A stretch of DNA of 56,167 bases from Candidatus Peribacter sp. UBA6535 (GCA_002436205.1 DJKT01000041.1:1-56167); one strand, 5' to 3'. Shown: positions 15,533 through 24,824, numbered from the stretch's first letter. Notes: generated from the letters alone by a model not told the origin. Numbers and translations are program-made.

Positions 15533-16521
15533 TGAGAAAAGACCTCCTCATAAATATCGGCCTCACTATTGGATCTTTGATCGCTTTCTTGCTGGTGATC
15601 GAATTCACCCTCCGCATCACAGGACTACAAACTGTTAAACTGAGTCCTCCTAAGATTTATCAACAATCAGGCAATCCCGAGATTAGTTATGAACTTATTC
15701 CAAATCTGCGAAGTGAGCCTGCCTACAAAGCAACCGTCAGTACAGACAACCACGGCTTTCGCCTGAACTCTTCAAGTCCAAAACCTTCTGGTCGAAAACT
15801 TATTGCAGTCCTTGGCGACTCCATTACTTTTGGTCACGGCGTAAACGATGACCAAACACTCCCCGCTCAACTTTCTGCAAAAAACATCAATGCGCACTAC
15901 CTAAATACTGCAGTGCCCGGATATCAACTCGGCCAACAAACCGCTTTGTATAGAGAAAAGGTGAAGCCACTGAATCCCGATAGTGTGATGCTGGTGTTTT
16001 ACTGGAACGACCTTGATGCAGGGGGTCCAGGCATCCTCGATAACCAAGGAATTTTGCGTGGTCACGGATGGGTACCATCAAAACATAAATGTCAGCCAAT
16101 AGAATCTGGAATAGTAGGAATGATCCCTGGAAAGTGTTGGCTCGATACACACAGTGCATTCTACAAAGCTTTTAAAAAAATGATGAATCTTAAGGCAGGG
16201 AAAAAGGTTCAGCAACAAGAGCGTACAACAGTAGCTGATAAAGACTCTGTGACATCCAACGATCTAAAAGACTACGCACTAGAACTTGAGAAGTTAACAA
16301 CAGACCTTCCAGAAAATAGAACATTCGTTATTTGGCCTGATAACTTTCTCCATACCGAGACAAAACCAGAACTGATACAGATTGCCGAGCGTAATGGCTT
16401 TACCGTTATTGATCTCTATGACCTCTTCGGGAATCAAGTAGAAACGCTCAGCTGGGACACTGTGCACCCAAGTCCTAAAGCGATTGAGGAGGCTGCCAGA
16501 TTTATATCTGAAAAATGGTAA
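15529..16521 (+). CDS. membrane-anchored SGNH/GDSL hydrolase
   Basis: A 330-residue protein with an N-terminal membrane helix (about residues 7-28) and an extracytoplasmic SGNH hydrolase fold. The nucleophile block is VLGDSITFGHG (Ser near residue 95) and the catalytic Asp/His block is WDTVHPSPKA near residue 312. Such enzymes act as esterases or acyltransferases on glycans. It overlaps the carbamoyltransferase by 4 nt (ATGA) and is the last gene of that cassette. Confidence 0.85.
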   Translation: MMRKDLLINIGLTIGSLIAFLLVIEFTLRITGLQTVKLSPPKIYQQSGNPEISYELIPNLRSEPAYKATVSTDNHGFRLNSSSPKPSGRKLIAVLGDSITFGHGVNDDQTLPAQLSAKNINAHYLNTAVPGYQLGQQTALYREKVKPLNPDSVMLVFYWNDLDAGGPGILDNQGILRGHGWVPSKHKCQPIESGIVGMIPGKCWLDTHSAFYKAFKKMMNLKAGKKVQQQERTTVADKDSVTSNDLKDYALELEKLTTDLPENRTFVIWPDNFLHTETKPELIQIAERNGFTVIDLYDLFGNQVETLSWDTVHPSPKAIEEAARFISEKW

Positions 16522-16525
16522 TTTT

Positions 16526-16553
16526 CCATTTTCAATTTTCCATTTTCAATTCA
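16526..16553. repeat. 7-bp-period micro-repeat at the end of a GT gene
   Basis: Four heptads CCATTTT, CAATTTT, CCATTTT, CAATTCA. They fill the space between two convergent genes and supply the last codons (LKMEN and stop) of the glycosyltransferase on the minus strand. Confidence 0.6.
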
Positions 16554-17704
16554 CGCAGTATGCGTTCCATCCTTTTTTTCCAAGAATGGTTTTTGATCAT
16601 CTTTAAACCTTTTGCAGATCGCTCTTTGGCCTCTTTTGGATGCTCAAGTACATCACGAATACCGCCAGACAATGAAGAAACACTCCCCGGATGCACAAAC
16701 CGTACAAGTGTCTTATCGACAGCATCTCGCACCGGAGGAATATCTGCGCAAACAACCGGCTTGCCTGCTGCAAGGTACTCAAATAACTTTAGTGGAGATG
16801 TATCACGTTTAAAGTACTGATGCTTCGGTACCGGAGATGGATACACACAAATATCACATGCGGCTATCGCATCGGGTACAAGTTTTGGACGAACAGATCC
16901 GTGAAAGAGAAAATCATGATCGGTAAGCCCCAGATGTAATGCTTGTTTGCGGTAGCGTTCTATCCAATTGTCAGGCCCACCAACAACAAATAGAAAAACA
17001 TTTGGATAATGCTGCTTAAGAGACGGCATGGCTTTCATCAGGATATCCACTCCCTTCTGCACTTTATCCATCGTCACGAGTGAACCAACATATCCAATAA
17101 TCAATCGGTCATCGGGTAGTGCAAAATGATGTTTTGCTTTTTTTGGTGCAGGCAATTTTTCAAAGCGTTCAAGATCTACTGCATCACCTTCGACAATAAT
17201 CTTCTTAGCAGGCATTCCCCAAGATACAAGCTCATCTCTCATAGGAGTTGTAAGGCATACAACGCGTTTACACTTCTTGCAGAGTGCGGTGAACCTGCTG
17301 CGCCCACGTTTAGGAAGTGTATGCAACTCCAGTACTACAGGTATGCCTGTTTTCAGTAGCGCGGGAAGCACCTGTGGGCTGCGTGCATAGAGAATATCAA
17401 ATTTGTTATCTGCAAAATACTCCCGCAAAGATCCACGGTACGATTTCATCGTAAAAAGAAATGCAAAGCGTCCAGGAATTATCTTGGATTGGAATGCATC
17501 GAATGTTTTAAGCTTTTTTGCTTCAAAATCTTTTTCGAGATGATAGTACTGCACATGTTCGTGACGAATGGCATTTTTGATATCCGGAGATACCAGTGTG
17601 ACATCGTGCCCTAGTTTTGTTAGCGCTTCGCCAACACGGGCAATCTGATGTCCGTGGGCTTTCTCTGTTGGAAACCGCGTGTGGGTGACGTAGGCTATCT
17701 TCAC
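16532..17704 (-). CDS. glycosyltransferase family 4
   Basis: A 390-residue GT-B enzyme, probably adding a sugar to a lipid-linked glycan at the inner membrane face. The N-terminus MKIAYVTHTRFPTEKAHGHQ is a typical GT4 start. The donor-binding half has IIGYVGSLVTMDKVQKGVDI and the E-x7-E-like SPLKLFEYLAAGKPVVCADI near residue 310. The start is GTG at 17704; only 14 bp separate it from the divergent ATG of the next gene. The C-terminal residues come from a micro-repeat. Confidence 0.88.
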   Translation of the reverse strand: MKIAYVTHTRFPTEKAHGHQIARVGEALTKLGHDVTLVSPDIKNAIRHEHVQYYHLEKDFEAKKLKTFDAFQSKIIPGRFAFLFTMKSYRGSLREYFADNKFDILYARSPQVLPALLKTGIPVVLELHTLPKRGRSRFTALCKKCKRVVCLTTPMRDELVSWGMPAKKIIVEGDAVDLERFEKLPAPKKAKHHFALPDDRLIIGYVGSLVTMDKVQKGVDILMKAMPSLKQHYPNVFLFVVGGPDNWIERYRKQALHLGLTDHDFLFHGSVRPKLVPDAIAACDICVYPSPVPKHQYFKRDTSPLKLFEYLAAGKPVVCADIPPVRDAVDKTLVRFVHPGSVSSLSGGIRDVLEHPKEAKERSAKGLKMIKNHSWKKRMERILRELKMEN

Positions 17705-17718
17705 GATATTATCGTATC
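17705..17718. promoter_or_regulatory. 14-bp divergent promoter with dyad
   Basis: The whole gap between the GTG at 17704 (minus) and ATG at 17719 (plus). It contains most of the dyad ACGATA-T-TATCGT (17704-17716). On the plus strand TATTAT (17707-17712) lies 6 nt from ATG, with GTGACG 16 nt upstream. On the minus strand TACGAT (17716-17711) lies 6 nt from GTG. Both mRNAs are predicted leaderless. Confidence 0.5.
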
Positions 17719-18693
17719 ATGAAAAACCCCGTTCTCCTTACTTTTGGCTTTCCAAACCCCAATTCACCCAGATATCGCAATTTGGTAGAAATGTATGAAT
17801 CTGAAGGATATACAGTAATTGAGTGCCTAACAGACGCGAAGGGTTTTGTGGGAAAGCACCGAGATTTACTGAAACAGTACAAGATCCATCGTAAAGAGTA
17901 TGATGCTCTTCTCGTCAATTTTCCCGGATATTATCTGATGCCCATTGCCTGGTGGCTTACGCGTTTTCCTCGTAAACAAGTCATATTTGATGCATTTATT
18001 TCTGTCAGTGACACGCTTGTTTCCGATAGACGAAAGGTTTCTTGGGCAAATCCCCTTGCTTGGATGTACTACATCATAGATGTTATCAGCTGCTTTCTTG
18101 CTGATGAAGTACTCATTGATACCGAGGCACACAAAAGATTCTTTATGAAAAGATTCTTCCTGAAGGCAAAGAAAATACGCGTCGTGTATGTAGGAACATT
18201 GAAAGATCTTTTCCACCCAGGTCCCAAAGAGAACAAGTTGCCCGAAGGAAAATTCAACGCACTCTTTATTGGAAGCTACATTCCACTGCAGGGAATAGAA
18301 CATATTTTGCATGCTGCAAAAATCCTCAATGACCAGCAAGACATTCATATTACGCTAATCGGAAACGGCCAGACATACGACGAGATGACTGCACTTGCGT
18401 ATGATCTTGGATTGAAGAACGTCACCTTCCTCGACTTTATGCCAATTGAGGAACTGCCACATTACCTAAGGTCTTGTGACGTAGCTCTCGGCATCTTTGG
18501 AACATCCGACAAAGCCAACCGCGTAATCCCTCACAAGGTTTACGATGCTATTGGATGCAAAGTTCCGGTAATCACTGCACAAAACCTCGCCATCGGTGAG
18601 AAGTTTACAGACGGAAAAGAGGTCTTCCTCTGTAAGACGGGGAATGCTGAGTCGCTTGCACAAGCGATTGTTAGGGTAAAAGATTCTCAGTAG
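17719..18693 (+). CDS. glycosyltransferase family 4-like
   Basis: A 324-residue GT-B glycosyltransferase. MKNPVLLTFGFPNPNSPRYR begins the acceptor half; the donor half shows LFIGSYIPLQGIEHILHAAK near residue 181, HITLIGNGQTYDEM, and VIPHKVYDAIGCKVPVITA near residue 265, which replaces the usual E-x7-E. It shares a 14-bp divergent promoter with the GT at 16532. Its 3' end overlaps the convergent exostosin-like gene by 23 bp. Donor and acceptor are unknown. Confidence 0.8.
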   Translation: MKNPVLLTFGFPNPNSPRYRNLVEMYESEGYTVIECLTDAKGFVGKHRDLLKQYKIHRKEYDALLVNFPGYYLMPIAWWLTRFPRKQVIFDAFISVSDTLVSDRRKVSWANPLAWMYYIIDVISCFLADEVLIDTEAHKRFFMKRFFLKAKKIRVVYVGTLKDLFHPGPKENKLPEGKFNALFIGSYIPLQGIEHILHAAKILNDQQDIHITLIGNGQTYDEMTALAYDLGLKNVTFLDFMPIEELPHYLRSCDVALGIFGTSDKANRVIPHKVYDAIGCKVPVITAQNLAIGEKFTDGKEVFLCKTGNAESLAQAIVRVKDSQ

Positions 18694-19702
18694 CATACTT
18701 TAAAAAGCTATCCACCTTTAGGTACTTCTCAAACACCTCTCGTCCCCTCTTTTGCATGTCGATAAATTGCTGATCGGAAATATTTTCATAATGATCAGCA
18801 ACTATCCGATCCAAATGATAGAGATCCCCATACGGAACACGCACAATGAACTCATCGTAATTGATTTTGTCCTCGAGTGGTAATACACACTCTGTATCCA
18901 AAAGAACTGGGATCCTCCCCAAACTCAGCGCTTCGTAAAATCGATACGAATAATTTCCATCTCCTTTGATGATCAGTGCGTAATCACTACCAAGTAAGTT
19001 ATCAATGTACTCTCTTCTAGCAAGTTCCGGATCAGTTTTGATCGTAGAAGTATGACCGGAGTAACTATTACGGATAATAAAATTCGGCTCAATCATCGTA
19101 GACTGCTTTAGATGCTTGATGACTTTCATGCGATACGTAATTCCTTTCACACGCGCTTCACGATGAATACCAACAATTCCTGATGCTTCGATAATGCTAT
19201 TTTTGACGATAGTGCCTATTGCGTTCTTGAAGTTTTTGTAACCAGCCCACCCACAAAACCCAACTATAGGTTTACCAGGGTGTTTGCTACGCGGGCTTAG
19301 ATCGCCCTCCAATAAATCCTCTGCATACGCCGGCATCATGATTTCATTCTTTTGTAATGAACTTCGATATTGATTGGTACGAAAAACAATCGCATGTTGA
19401 TCTGCAATAGGTGCATCACTATCTCCATGCCAGAACATAATGATTTTTTTACCAAATGACCGAGCTAGATCGGACTGTCTGTGGATATAAGCAGATTGTG
19501 CCTTAAGTGACGGATAGTTATGAGGCAGCAAAACGTAATCGGCCTCTTCTGGCTTATCGACCATCTCCACCAAAGGCTCTGTCAACCCTCCAAATGCTCT
19601 ATTAAGAAACATAATGCTACCTCGCTCTTGTACACCCAAATTTGGGTACAAAAGCGGTACATAGGGCACATCGGGTAAGAGATCTGAATACACCTTGAGC
19701 AT
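18671..19702 (-). CDS. exostosin-like (GT47-type) glycosyltransferase
   Basis: A 343-residue protein from ATG 19702; a TTG at 19729 would add nine residues but would lie inside the neighbouring start codon. The conserved C-terminal block SDYALIIKGDGNYSYRFYEA followed by LSLGRIPVLLDTECVLP is typical of the exostosin family (GT47). No membrane anchor is visible, so it probably acts in the cytoplasm on a growing glycan. The symmetric palindromic promoter supports the chosen start. The 3' end overlaps the convergent GT gene by 23 bp. Confidence 0.78.
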   Translation of the reverse strand: MLKVYSDLLPDVPYVPLLYPNLGVQERGSIMFLNRAFGGLTEPLVEMVDKPEEADYVLLPHNYPSLKAQSAYIHRQSDLARSFGKKIIMFWHGDSDAPIADQHAIVFRTNQYRSSLQKNEIMMPAYAEDLLEGDLSPRSKHPGKPIVGFCGWAGYKNFKNAIGTIVKNSIIEASGIVGIHREARVKGITYRMKVIKHLKQSTMIEPNFIIRNSYSGHTSTIKTDPELARREYIDNLLGSDYALIIKGDGNYSYRFYEALSLGRIPVLLDTECVLPLEDKINYDEFIVRVPYGDLYHLDRIVADHYENISDQQFIDMQKRGREVFEKYLKVDSFLKYATENLLP

Positions 19703-19728
19703 CGAGAGATAGTGTACACTAGGCCACA
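19703..19728. promoter_or_regulatory. symmetric bidirectional promoter (palindrome TAGTGTACACTA)
   Basis: The perfect 12-bp palindrome at 19710-19721 gives a TACACT on each strand (plus 19715-19720; minus 19716-19711). Each lies exactly 8 nt from a start codon, ATG 19729 on plus and ATG 19702 on minus. Both mRNAs would be leaderless and the two promoters must compete for polymerase. Confidence 0.6.
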
Positions 19729-20367
19729 ATGCTCAAAACCTTTATTGACCGGCATTATCGACTTATCCGCCCTTTTCGTTTCTTATACGGATGGGCAAAA
19801 GATAGCTATACCAAAGCCCAGTGTTCCAAGAGAGCTGAGCAGTGGAAGGCAAAAGGCTTCAAAGGTGCCAAGCTGGATGTTTGCGGTGGAAGAAATCCTG
19901 TTAATCCCAAAGAGTTTCTCAATGTAGATGCCGTAGCACTGCCTCAAGTCGATCTGGTGTTTGATATTACCGAGAAGTTTCCAATAAATGATGGTGTGAT
20001 TGCAGAAGTATTCTCAGCAGCCACACTCGAACACCTGCGAGAACCGCACAACCTTCACGTCCTCAAAGAGTTCTTCCGCATTATGCAATCGGGGGCAGTT
20101 GTACGTATCTGTACTCCGGATATCGAGGCAATTGCCAAAGGAATACTGGATGGAGAAGATCTGCAGTACATCAATCAACATCTGTTTGGAAAATATAAAT
20201 CAAATCAGACAGAAGATTACGATCTGCACAGATGGATGTACCCAGCAGACCGTTTGATGGAAGTGCTGCGTGAAATTGGTTTTACCGAAACTGAGCGCAT
20301 ACCACTCGAAGATGTCGGCTTACATGACCCAAAATATAACTTTCTTATTCGTGCAGTTAAGCCTTAG
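19729..20367 (+). CDS. SAM-dependent methyltransferase (class I)
   Basis: A 212-residue class I methyltransferase of the type found in polysaccharide loci. The SAM-binding loop is the variant AKLDVCGGRNPVNPKEFLNV near residue 46, followed by the acidic VDLVFDITEKFP and SAATLEHLREPHNLHVLKEF (motif post-I and the acceptor region). It probably methylates a sugar of the surface glycan. It shares the symmetric promoter with the exostosin-like gene and overlaps the next convergent gene by 4 bp. Confidence 0.82.
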   Translation: MLKTFIDRHYRLIRPFRFLYGWAKDSYTKAQCSKRAEQWKAKGFKGAKLDVCGGRNPVNPKEFLNVDAVALPQVDLVFDITEKFPINDGVIAEVFSAATLEHLREPHNLHVLKEFFRIMQSGAVVRICTPDIEAIAKGILDGEDLQYINQHLFGKYKSNQTEDYDLHRWMYPADRLMEVLREIGFTETERIPLEDVGLHDPKYNFLIRAVKP

Positions 20368-22076
20368 TTAATCTGATAGAGCGCCCATGTCTCTCCAGAT
20401 GCAACCTCTTCAAGGTTCAGGTGTAATCTTTGTATATTCCAATCTGGCTCTAGAAACTTGTTCCAAAGAATATGACTAATCTCATAAGTCTTTATGGATA
20501 TTGCAGGGTCAAGATCTAATTCTCTACACGCAGCAAACACCATGTCTTCTTCTTGTTTGCGAAGGTCACCACCAAAAGCAGATACAGCATCTGGATACAC
20601 AAGATGATGCCTATCAGAAATGATGCGCTTGTCCGGACGCAGAGGAAGTTGTGAAAGACAAAAGCGACTGGCAATTTCATGATGGGTCATAAGTACATTC
20701 TTGAGATATATCGAATAGACAACATCGTGATGAGTGTATGCAGCAAGAAAAGACTGCGTTGCAGGGTCAGAAAGAATACGACCTCGTGGCAAGTCGTCTA
20801 GTGCTGGAAGTGTCTGTGCAAGGTGCTGACCTGCAAATCTGCCGGGTTCAACTTTCCACTGTCCAAATACATACCTGCCATCATATCCAATGGCAGCGAG
20901 ATATATACAGGCAGCAAGTGCCCCTAAAGAAAGCCACTTACTTCGTAGCACGAAGTACAAAATGACCATACCAACTGCGGCTGTTGCCATAGAAAAAATG
21001 CCATGCGAGACAAAATTAAAGGTAATACCATGCATCACCTGTTGATTCATATAAACAAATGTCGCAAGTATCATCACACATATGGGACGGTAGGGTCGCA
21101 GGATTTCACGCTCGTAGATAGCTGCCATCAACACCGATAAAATCATAGCAAAGAAGATAACGGCATACGGCCATGACTCCGGAGCTCTGCTGTGATGCAT
21201 ACCACTACGGAAAGAACCGTATTCATAAAGTGGATGTAATGTTATATCTATAAGATGTGCTATAGCAGGAAGCCCGATGATAAGTCCGACCAAACCAGTC
21301 AGAGCCAACAGGTGCCAACGCTCCGGTTTCCATGAAGGTTTGCGTGGACGTAAATGCCAAAAAATCCCCCAAGCCGTATGGAGCATTCGCCGTATTCTGG
21401 AATGCGCCATTTTCTTATGCTCTTGCCATTTTTCGTAACTCCACTCCAAAAATTCCCACGCCAAAAAGATTCCCCAGTAGGCCCAAGCAAATGTAAAACT
21501 CCAAACATAGATTCCAATAAGTAACCCCAGCAATCCTCCACCCAAAACAATGCCCCACCACCGACTACGTACTGCATATATGATTCCTATAAGTGACCAG
21601 AGCATCAAAAAGAAACTCGCACGCATATGAATAGGACGTCCAAGATTATAAAGCTGTAACAGGCAAAACAGTGCGGCTCCTCCAAGCGATGCTTTGCGAG
21701 AAAATCCACAGAGCTGAAAAAATAATACTAGAGATAAAAAGAGAAGTACCGGTACTGCACCATCCATAACATCGAGAACCATAGCCGATCGCCATCCTGT
21801 CCAGCGAAAGAGTTTTCCATACCATGATTCGATAAATGCCACTTGTGTACCCACAAGATTTGGGTGACCAGTAAAGGCTTCTGCTGCTCTTTTTGGCCTG
21901 CCCGTAAGCGACTCTTGAACTCTGGCAAGGTAAATCGCCTCATCAGAATTAAGGTGTACAGAAACCCCCTGATAGAGCTTGTAGCTTTTATGCCGCATTT
22001 GAGGCATAACCAGAATAAGAGCGAGAACCGCTGAACATCCCGCCAGAGTAAGCCCCCATTTCAGTCGATCGGACAT
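20364..22076 (-). CDS. GT-C-like polytopic membrane protein
   Basis: A 570-residue protein with about ten or more membrane helices in the first 420 residues and a soluble C-terminal region. An acidic site HLNSDEAIYLARVQESLTGR in the first outer loop resembles the catalytic loops of GT-C glycosyltransferases that use lipid-linked sugars. No family could be named with certainty. It starts 24 bp from a divergent gene and overlaps the convergent methyltransferase by 4 bp. Confidence 0.6.
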   Translation of the reverse strand: MSDRLKWGLTLAGCSAVLALILVMPQMRHKSYKLYQGVSVHLNSDEAIYLARVQESLTGRPKRAAEAFTGHPNLVGTQVAFIESWYGKLFRWTGWRSAMVLDVMDGAVPVLLFLSLVLFFQLCGFSRKASLGGAALFCLLQLYNLGRPIHMRASFFLMLWSLIGIIYAVRSRWWGIVLGGGLLGLLIGIYVWSFTFAWAYWGIFLAWEFLEWSYEKWQEHKKMAHSRIRRMLHTAWGIFWHLRPRKPSWKPERWHLLALTGLVGLIIGLPAIAHLIDITLHPLYEYGSFRSGMHHSRAPESWPYAVIFFAMILSVLMAAIYEREILRPYRPICVMILATFVYMNQQVMHGITFNFVSHGIFSMATAAVGMVILYFVLRSKWLSLGALAACIYLAAIGYDGRYVFGQWKVEPGRFAGQHLAQTLPALDDLPRGRILSDPATQSFLAAYTHHDVVYSIYLKNVLMTHHEIASRFCLSQLPLRPDKRIISDRHHLVYPDAVSAFGGDLRKQEEDMVFAACRELDLDPAISIKTYEISHILWNKFLEPDWNIQRLHLNLEEVASGETWALYQIN

Positions 22077-22100
22077 GAAACCAGTGTATCATATCGCTAT
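22077..22100. promoter_or_regulatory. 24-bp divergent promoter
   Basis: Plus strand: TATCAT (22087-22092) 8 nt before ATG 22101. Minus strand: TACACT (22088-22083) 6 nt before ATG 22076. The two -10 boxes overlap, as at 19703-19728, so only one can be used at a time. Confidence 0.5.
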
Positions 22101-23132
22101 ATGGCAAGGACTTACTACGAACTGCTCCCCTACGCCTTTAAGAGGTTTTCACTTCTTAGAACATTGCGTACTGGGGTGCCAACGATTGCACATTGGGCAA
22201 CGAGGAAGCCGCTTCCTGAAAGTAAAAAACCTGCACTCTTTACGATGAACATCATGCCCCCCATGATGACGGTGTGGTATCACCTTGTACAAAAAAATCT
22301 AGGAGACAAAGTAGACACCGTTATCTTTGATTGTTCGGGTACACTTAAGAAATCTGACTTTCCAAATGCTCGTATACAAAAATATATTAATGTATATGCA
22401 GCAACAAAATCTGATGAATTCTTGTACCACATAGCAAAAACCCGGAAAATTGGATGGGTCTGCGATGATGATATGTTTATTTTGAGTGATAAGTGTCTTG
22501 ATGTACTGAGACAAGAATTTGCAGATCCCAATACGGCATCTGTGAGCTTTCGCCCAAGAACCTGGTGGCATTTTGATATAGACGGAAAAGAATATGAACC
22601 CAGTAGTAGCTACTGTATTGGTATTAACAGAGAGATTTACTGTAATAAAGAACATCTCTGCCTCTCTCCATGCAACGGAAACGAAAACGCCGTTTCGCAT
22701 ATCGGAAAACCTGTGAAACGCTATGACACCTTTGATAGAGCGAATGAAATTTTGATTAAGAAGGGATACAACTGTGCCATTGTCCCAGAAAGTACGCGCG
22801 ACCAAATTGTCACAGGATTTTCGGGTGTCTCCAGTGCGGTGATGCTCCTTTGGTACTTCCGATCCTCAAAAAAAATGAAGGAGTACCTAGAAGGTCCACA
22901 GGACTCCGCCTGGAGTGGGAACACCATGTTTACCATTCTTTCAGGATTGCGTGCAGTAAACACCATGCAGCAAATGCATGAGCAGATCACTGGGAAACCG
23001 TATCATCTTAAGGCGATGCCAAGCTGGGAGTATCTTGAGAAGTTAAAGGAAAAGAAGGCTCCGCTGATTCGCGAAGAACACTCATTTGATCGAGTGGATG
23101 AAGTGGCAGCTATCTTGAGAAATAATCTTTAG
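22101..23132 (+). CDS. putative GT-A-like glycosyltransferase
   Basis: A 343-residue soluble protein. WVCDDDMFILSDKCLDVLRQ near residues 114-133 looks like the metal-binding D-x-D site of a GT-A enzyme, preceded by VDTVIFDCSGTLKK. A cluster of five Cys lies between residues 167 and 197. I do not recognise the family. Its position in the glycan locus supports a sugar transferase. It overlaps the convergent GT2 gene by 23 bp at the 3' end. Confidence 0.55.
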   Translation: MARTYYELLPYAFKRFSLLRTLRTGVPTIAHWATRKPLPESKKPALFTMNIMPPMMTVWYHLVQKNLGDKVDTVIFDCSGTLKKSDFPNARIQKYINVYAATKSDEFLYHIAKTRKIGWVCDDDMFILSDKCLDVLRQEFADPNTASVSFRPRTWWHFDIDGKEYEPSSSYCIGINREIYCNKEHLCLSPCNGNENAVSHIGKPVKRYDTFDRANEILIKKGYNCAIVPESTRDQIVTGFSGVSSAVMLLWYFRSSKKMKEYLEGPQDSAWSGNTMFTILSGLRAVNTMQQMHEQITGKPYHLKAMPSWEYLEKLKEKKAPLIREEHSFDRVDEVAAILRNNL

Positions 23133-23817
23133 ATCGAAATCGCAATATTACAAACACCCACACCCACTTAAACCAATCCTTCCAGTTAATCTTCTTCCCC
23201 TCTTCCATGCTACGCGGATGATAGCTAATAGGCTGTTCTTTAATATCCACTCCATTACGCAAAACCATCACGGTAAGTTCTGGATCAAATCGGAAATCAT
23301 TTTCCTTTAGAGGAAGTGTCTGCAAAAGATCATTGCGTACCATCTTGTAACACGTTGGCTGGTCGGTTAGATGCGATCCATAGAGAATATTACAGATGTA
23401 GGTGAGCGAGCTTCCGCCAATAAAGTGACCGAGATGTACAAACTGCTTCTGTTTTTTGAGTCTTCGAGAACCCCACAGCGCTTTGAGATTATGTTTCTCC
23501 GCATATTCTAAAAGTCCTAGAATTTCTTCGGGGTCATATTCCAAGTCTGCATCCTGCACGATGACATACGTACCTTTGGCAACTTGATATCCTTTACGTA
23601 CAGCCGATCCTTTACCACCATTCTTCTTAGTCATAACGATATCTTGCTCCCGTGCAAGCTCTTGCAAAATTGAGAGCGAATTATCTTTGGAGCCATCATC
23701 TACAAATATGATTTCTGCAAAATCTCCACAGCTATCAAATACACGTTTAACAATATCTCGAAGTGTTGGTTCTTCGTTGTAAACCGGAATGACGATAGAA
23801 AGACGGTGCTGATTCAT
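23110..23817 (-). CDS. glycosyltransferase family 2 (polyprenyl-phosphate sugar synthase type)
   Basis: A 235-residue GT-A enzyme beginning MNQHRLSIVIPVYNEEPTLR, with the metal/donor motifs IIFVDDGSKDNS (residue 37) and VIVQDADLEYDPEEI (D-A-D, near residue 88). This is the dolichyl-phosphate mannose/glucose synthase type. It is the last gene of a five-gene minus-strand operon (rmlB, three GT4, GT2), with TAATG overlap to the gene before it. Confidence 0.9.
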   Translation of the reverse strand: MNQHRLSIVIPVYNEEPTLRDIVKRVFDSCGDFAEIIFVDDGSKDNSLSILQELAREQDIVMTKKNGGKGSAVRKGYQVAKGTYVIVQDADLEYDPEEILGLLEYAEKHNLKALWGSRRLKKQKQFVHLGHFIGGSSLTYICNILYGSHLTDQPTCYKMVRNDLLQTLPLKENDFRFDPELTVMVLRNGVDIKEQPISYHPRSMEEGKKINWKDWFKWVWVFVILRFRSKDYFSR

Positions 23818-24824
23818 TATTGCATCTGAGTAACCTGCCGCTCAATACAGCGCGACAAACTGTGATCACGCTCTGTGTGACTGCGAAGATGGTCGCCCAA
23901 AACTTGCTTTTGCTCAAGTGAAAGACTCAAAAGTTTCTGCGTCTGTTCCAAAAGAGTATCTGCTGTTGCCCTGCACTCGGGTGGCAATTCCTCTTGAGCT
24001 GCAATACTTGTAGAAACAGTTGGGCAAGCTGATGCCATGGCTTGTAGTATGACTTTATCAAGCCCTCCTTGTGATGCATGCAAAAACACATCTGCCCGTT
24101 GCATCAGAGACGGCATTTCCTCAGGAGCTACCCAACCCATACTGATGCGGTCTGCAATGCCCAACGAATGCATGAGGCTAAGTAGATCTTTCTCCACCTC
24201 TTTGTCAGCTTCGGTAATAGTGCCACCGGCAATAGTGAGATGTGTACCTGGCAGGTTTGCCACTAATCTGAGGAGTTGATCGTAATGTTTAATACGTGTC
24301 ACGCGACCGGCGGTAACGAGGTGACCTGCCTCACGTCGATCAAACACCGGACGGAATGTATCGATATCAATACCATGACCAACTGTGACCTGCTTCTTTG
24401 CAACCTTTGGTAACCCATGCTTCGAGGCTGCAAAGACTTTCTTAACAAACAAAAGTGCCATGCTCAACTTCCAGCTTCCACGTTTGATTTCGTACCAGAG
24501 ATACATAGGTTTTCTCATGATGAGCCACAGTGGAGCACCAATCAAAATCCAGATAGGAGTCATATGCACAAGGACGCGATCGTAGTCTTTGCTATGCTGC
24601 CAAATCAGCTTCCAGAAGCGCAATACCTGAGACACATTGCTTCGGCCTCGTTCTTTTTCTAGGGAAATCACCTTCACATTGCTTGGCAGATCGTACGAAC
24701 CAGTTTGTTGACCAATAACTGTGACTTGATCACAGTGCAAAGCAAACTCCTCTATCCATTTGTGAAAGAATCCTAAGATCGGATCTGTGCGGTCTACCTT
24801 TTGTGTGATGATAAGAAGTTTCAT
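23817..24824 (-). CDS. glycosyltransferase family 4
   Basis: A 335-residue GT-B enzyme. MKLLIITQKVDRTDPILGFF begins the acceptor half; the donor half has AGHLVTAGRVTRIKHYDQLL and the loop VFLHASQGGLDKVILQAMAS with ACPTVS, where the first Glu of the usual E-x7-E appears as Asp or Lys. It lies between a GT4 and a GT2 with ATGA and TAATG couplings, so all are translated together. Confidence 0.85.
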   Translation of the reverse strand: MKLLIITQKVDRTDPILGFFHKWIEEFALHCDQVTVIGQQTGSYDLPSNVKVISLEKERGRSNVSQVLRFWKLIWQHSKDYDRVLVHMTPIWILIGAPLWLIMRKPMYLWYEIKRGSWKLSMALLFVKKVFAASKHGLPKVAKKQVTVGHGIDIDTFRPVFDRREAGHLVTAGRVTRIKHYDQLLRLVANLPGTHLTIAGGTITEADKEVEKDLLSLMHSLGIADRISMGWVAPEEMPSLMQRADVFLHASQGGLDKVILQAMASACPTVSTSIAAQEELPPECRATADTLLEQTQKLLSLSLEQKQVLGDHLRSHTERDHSLSRCIERQVTQMQ

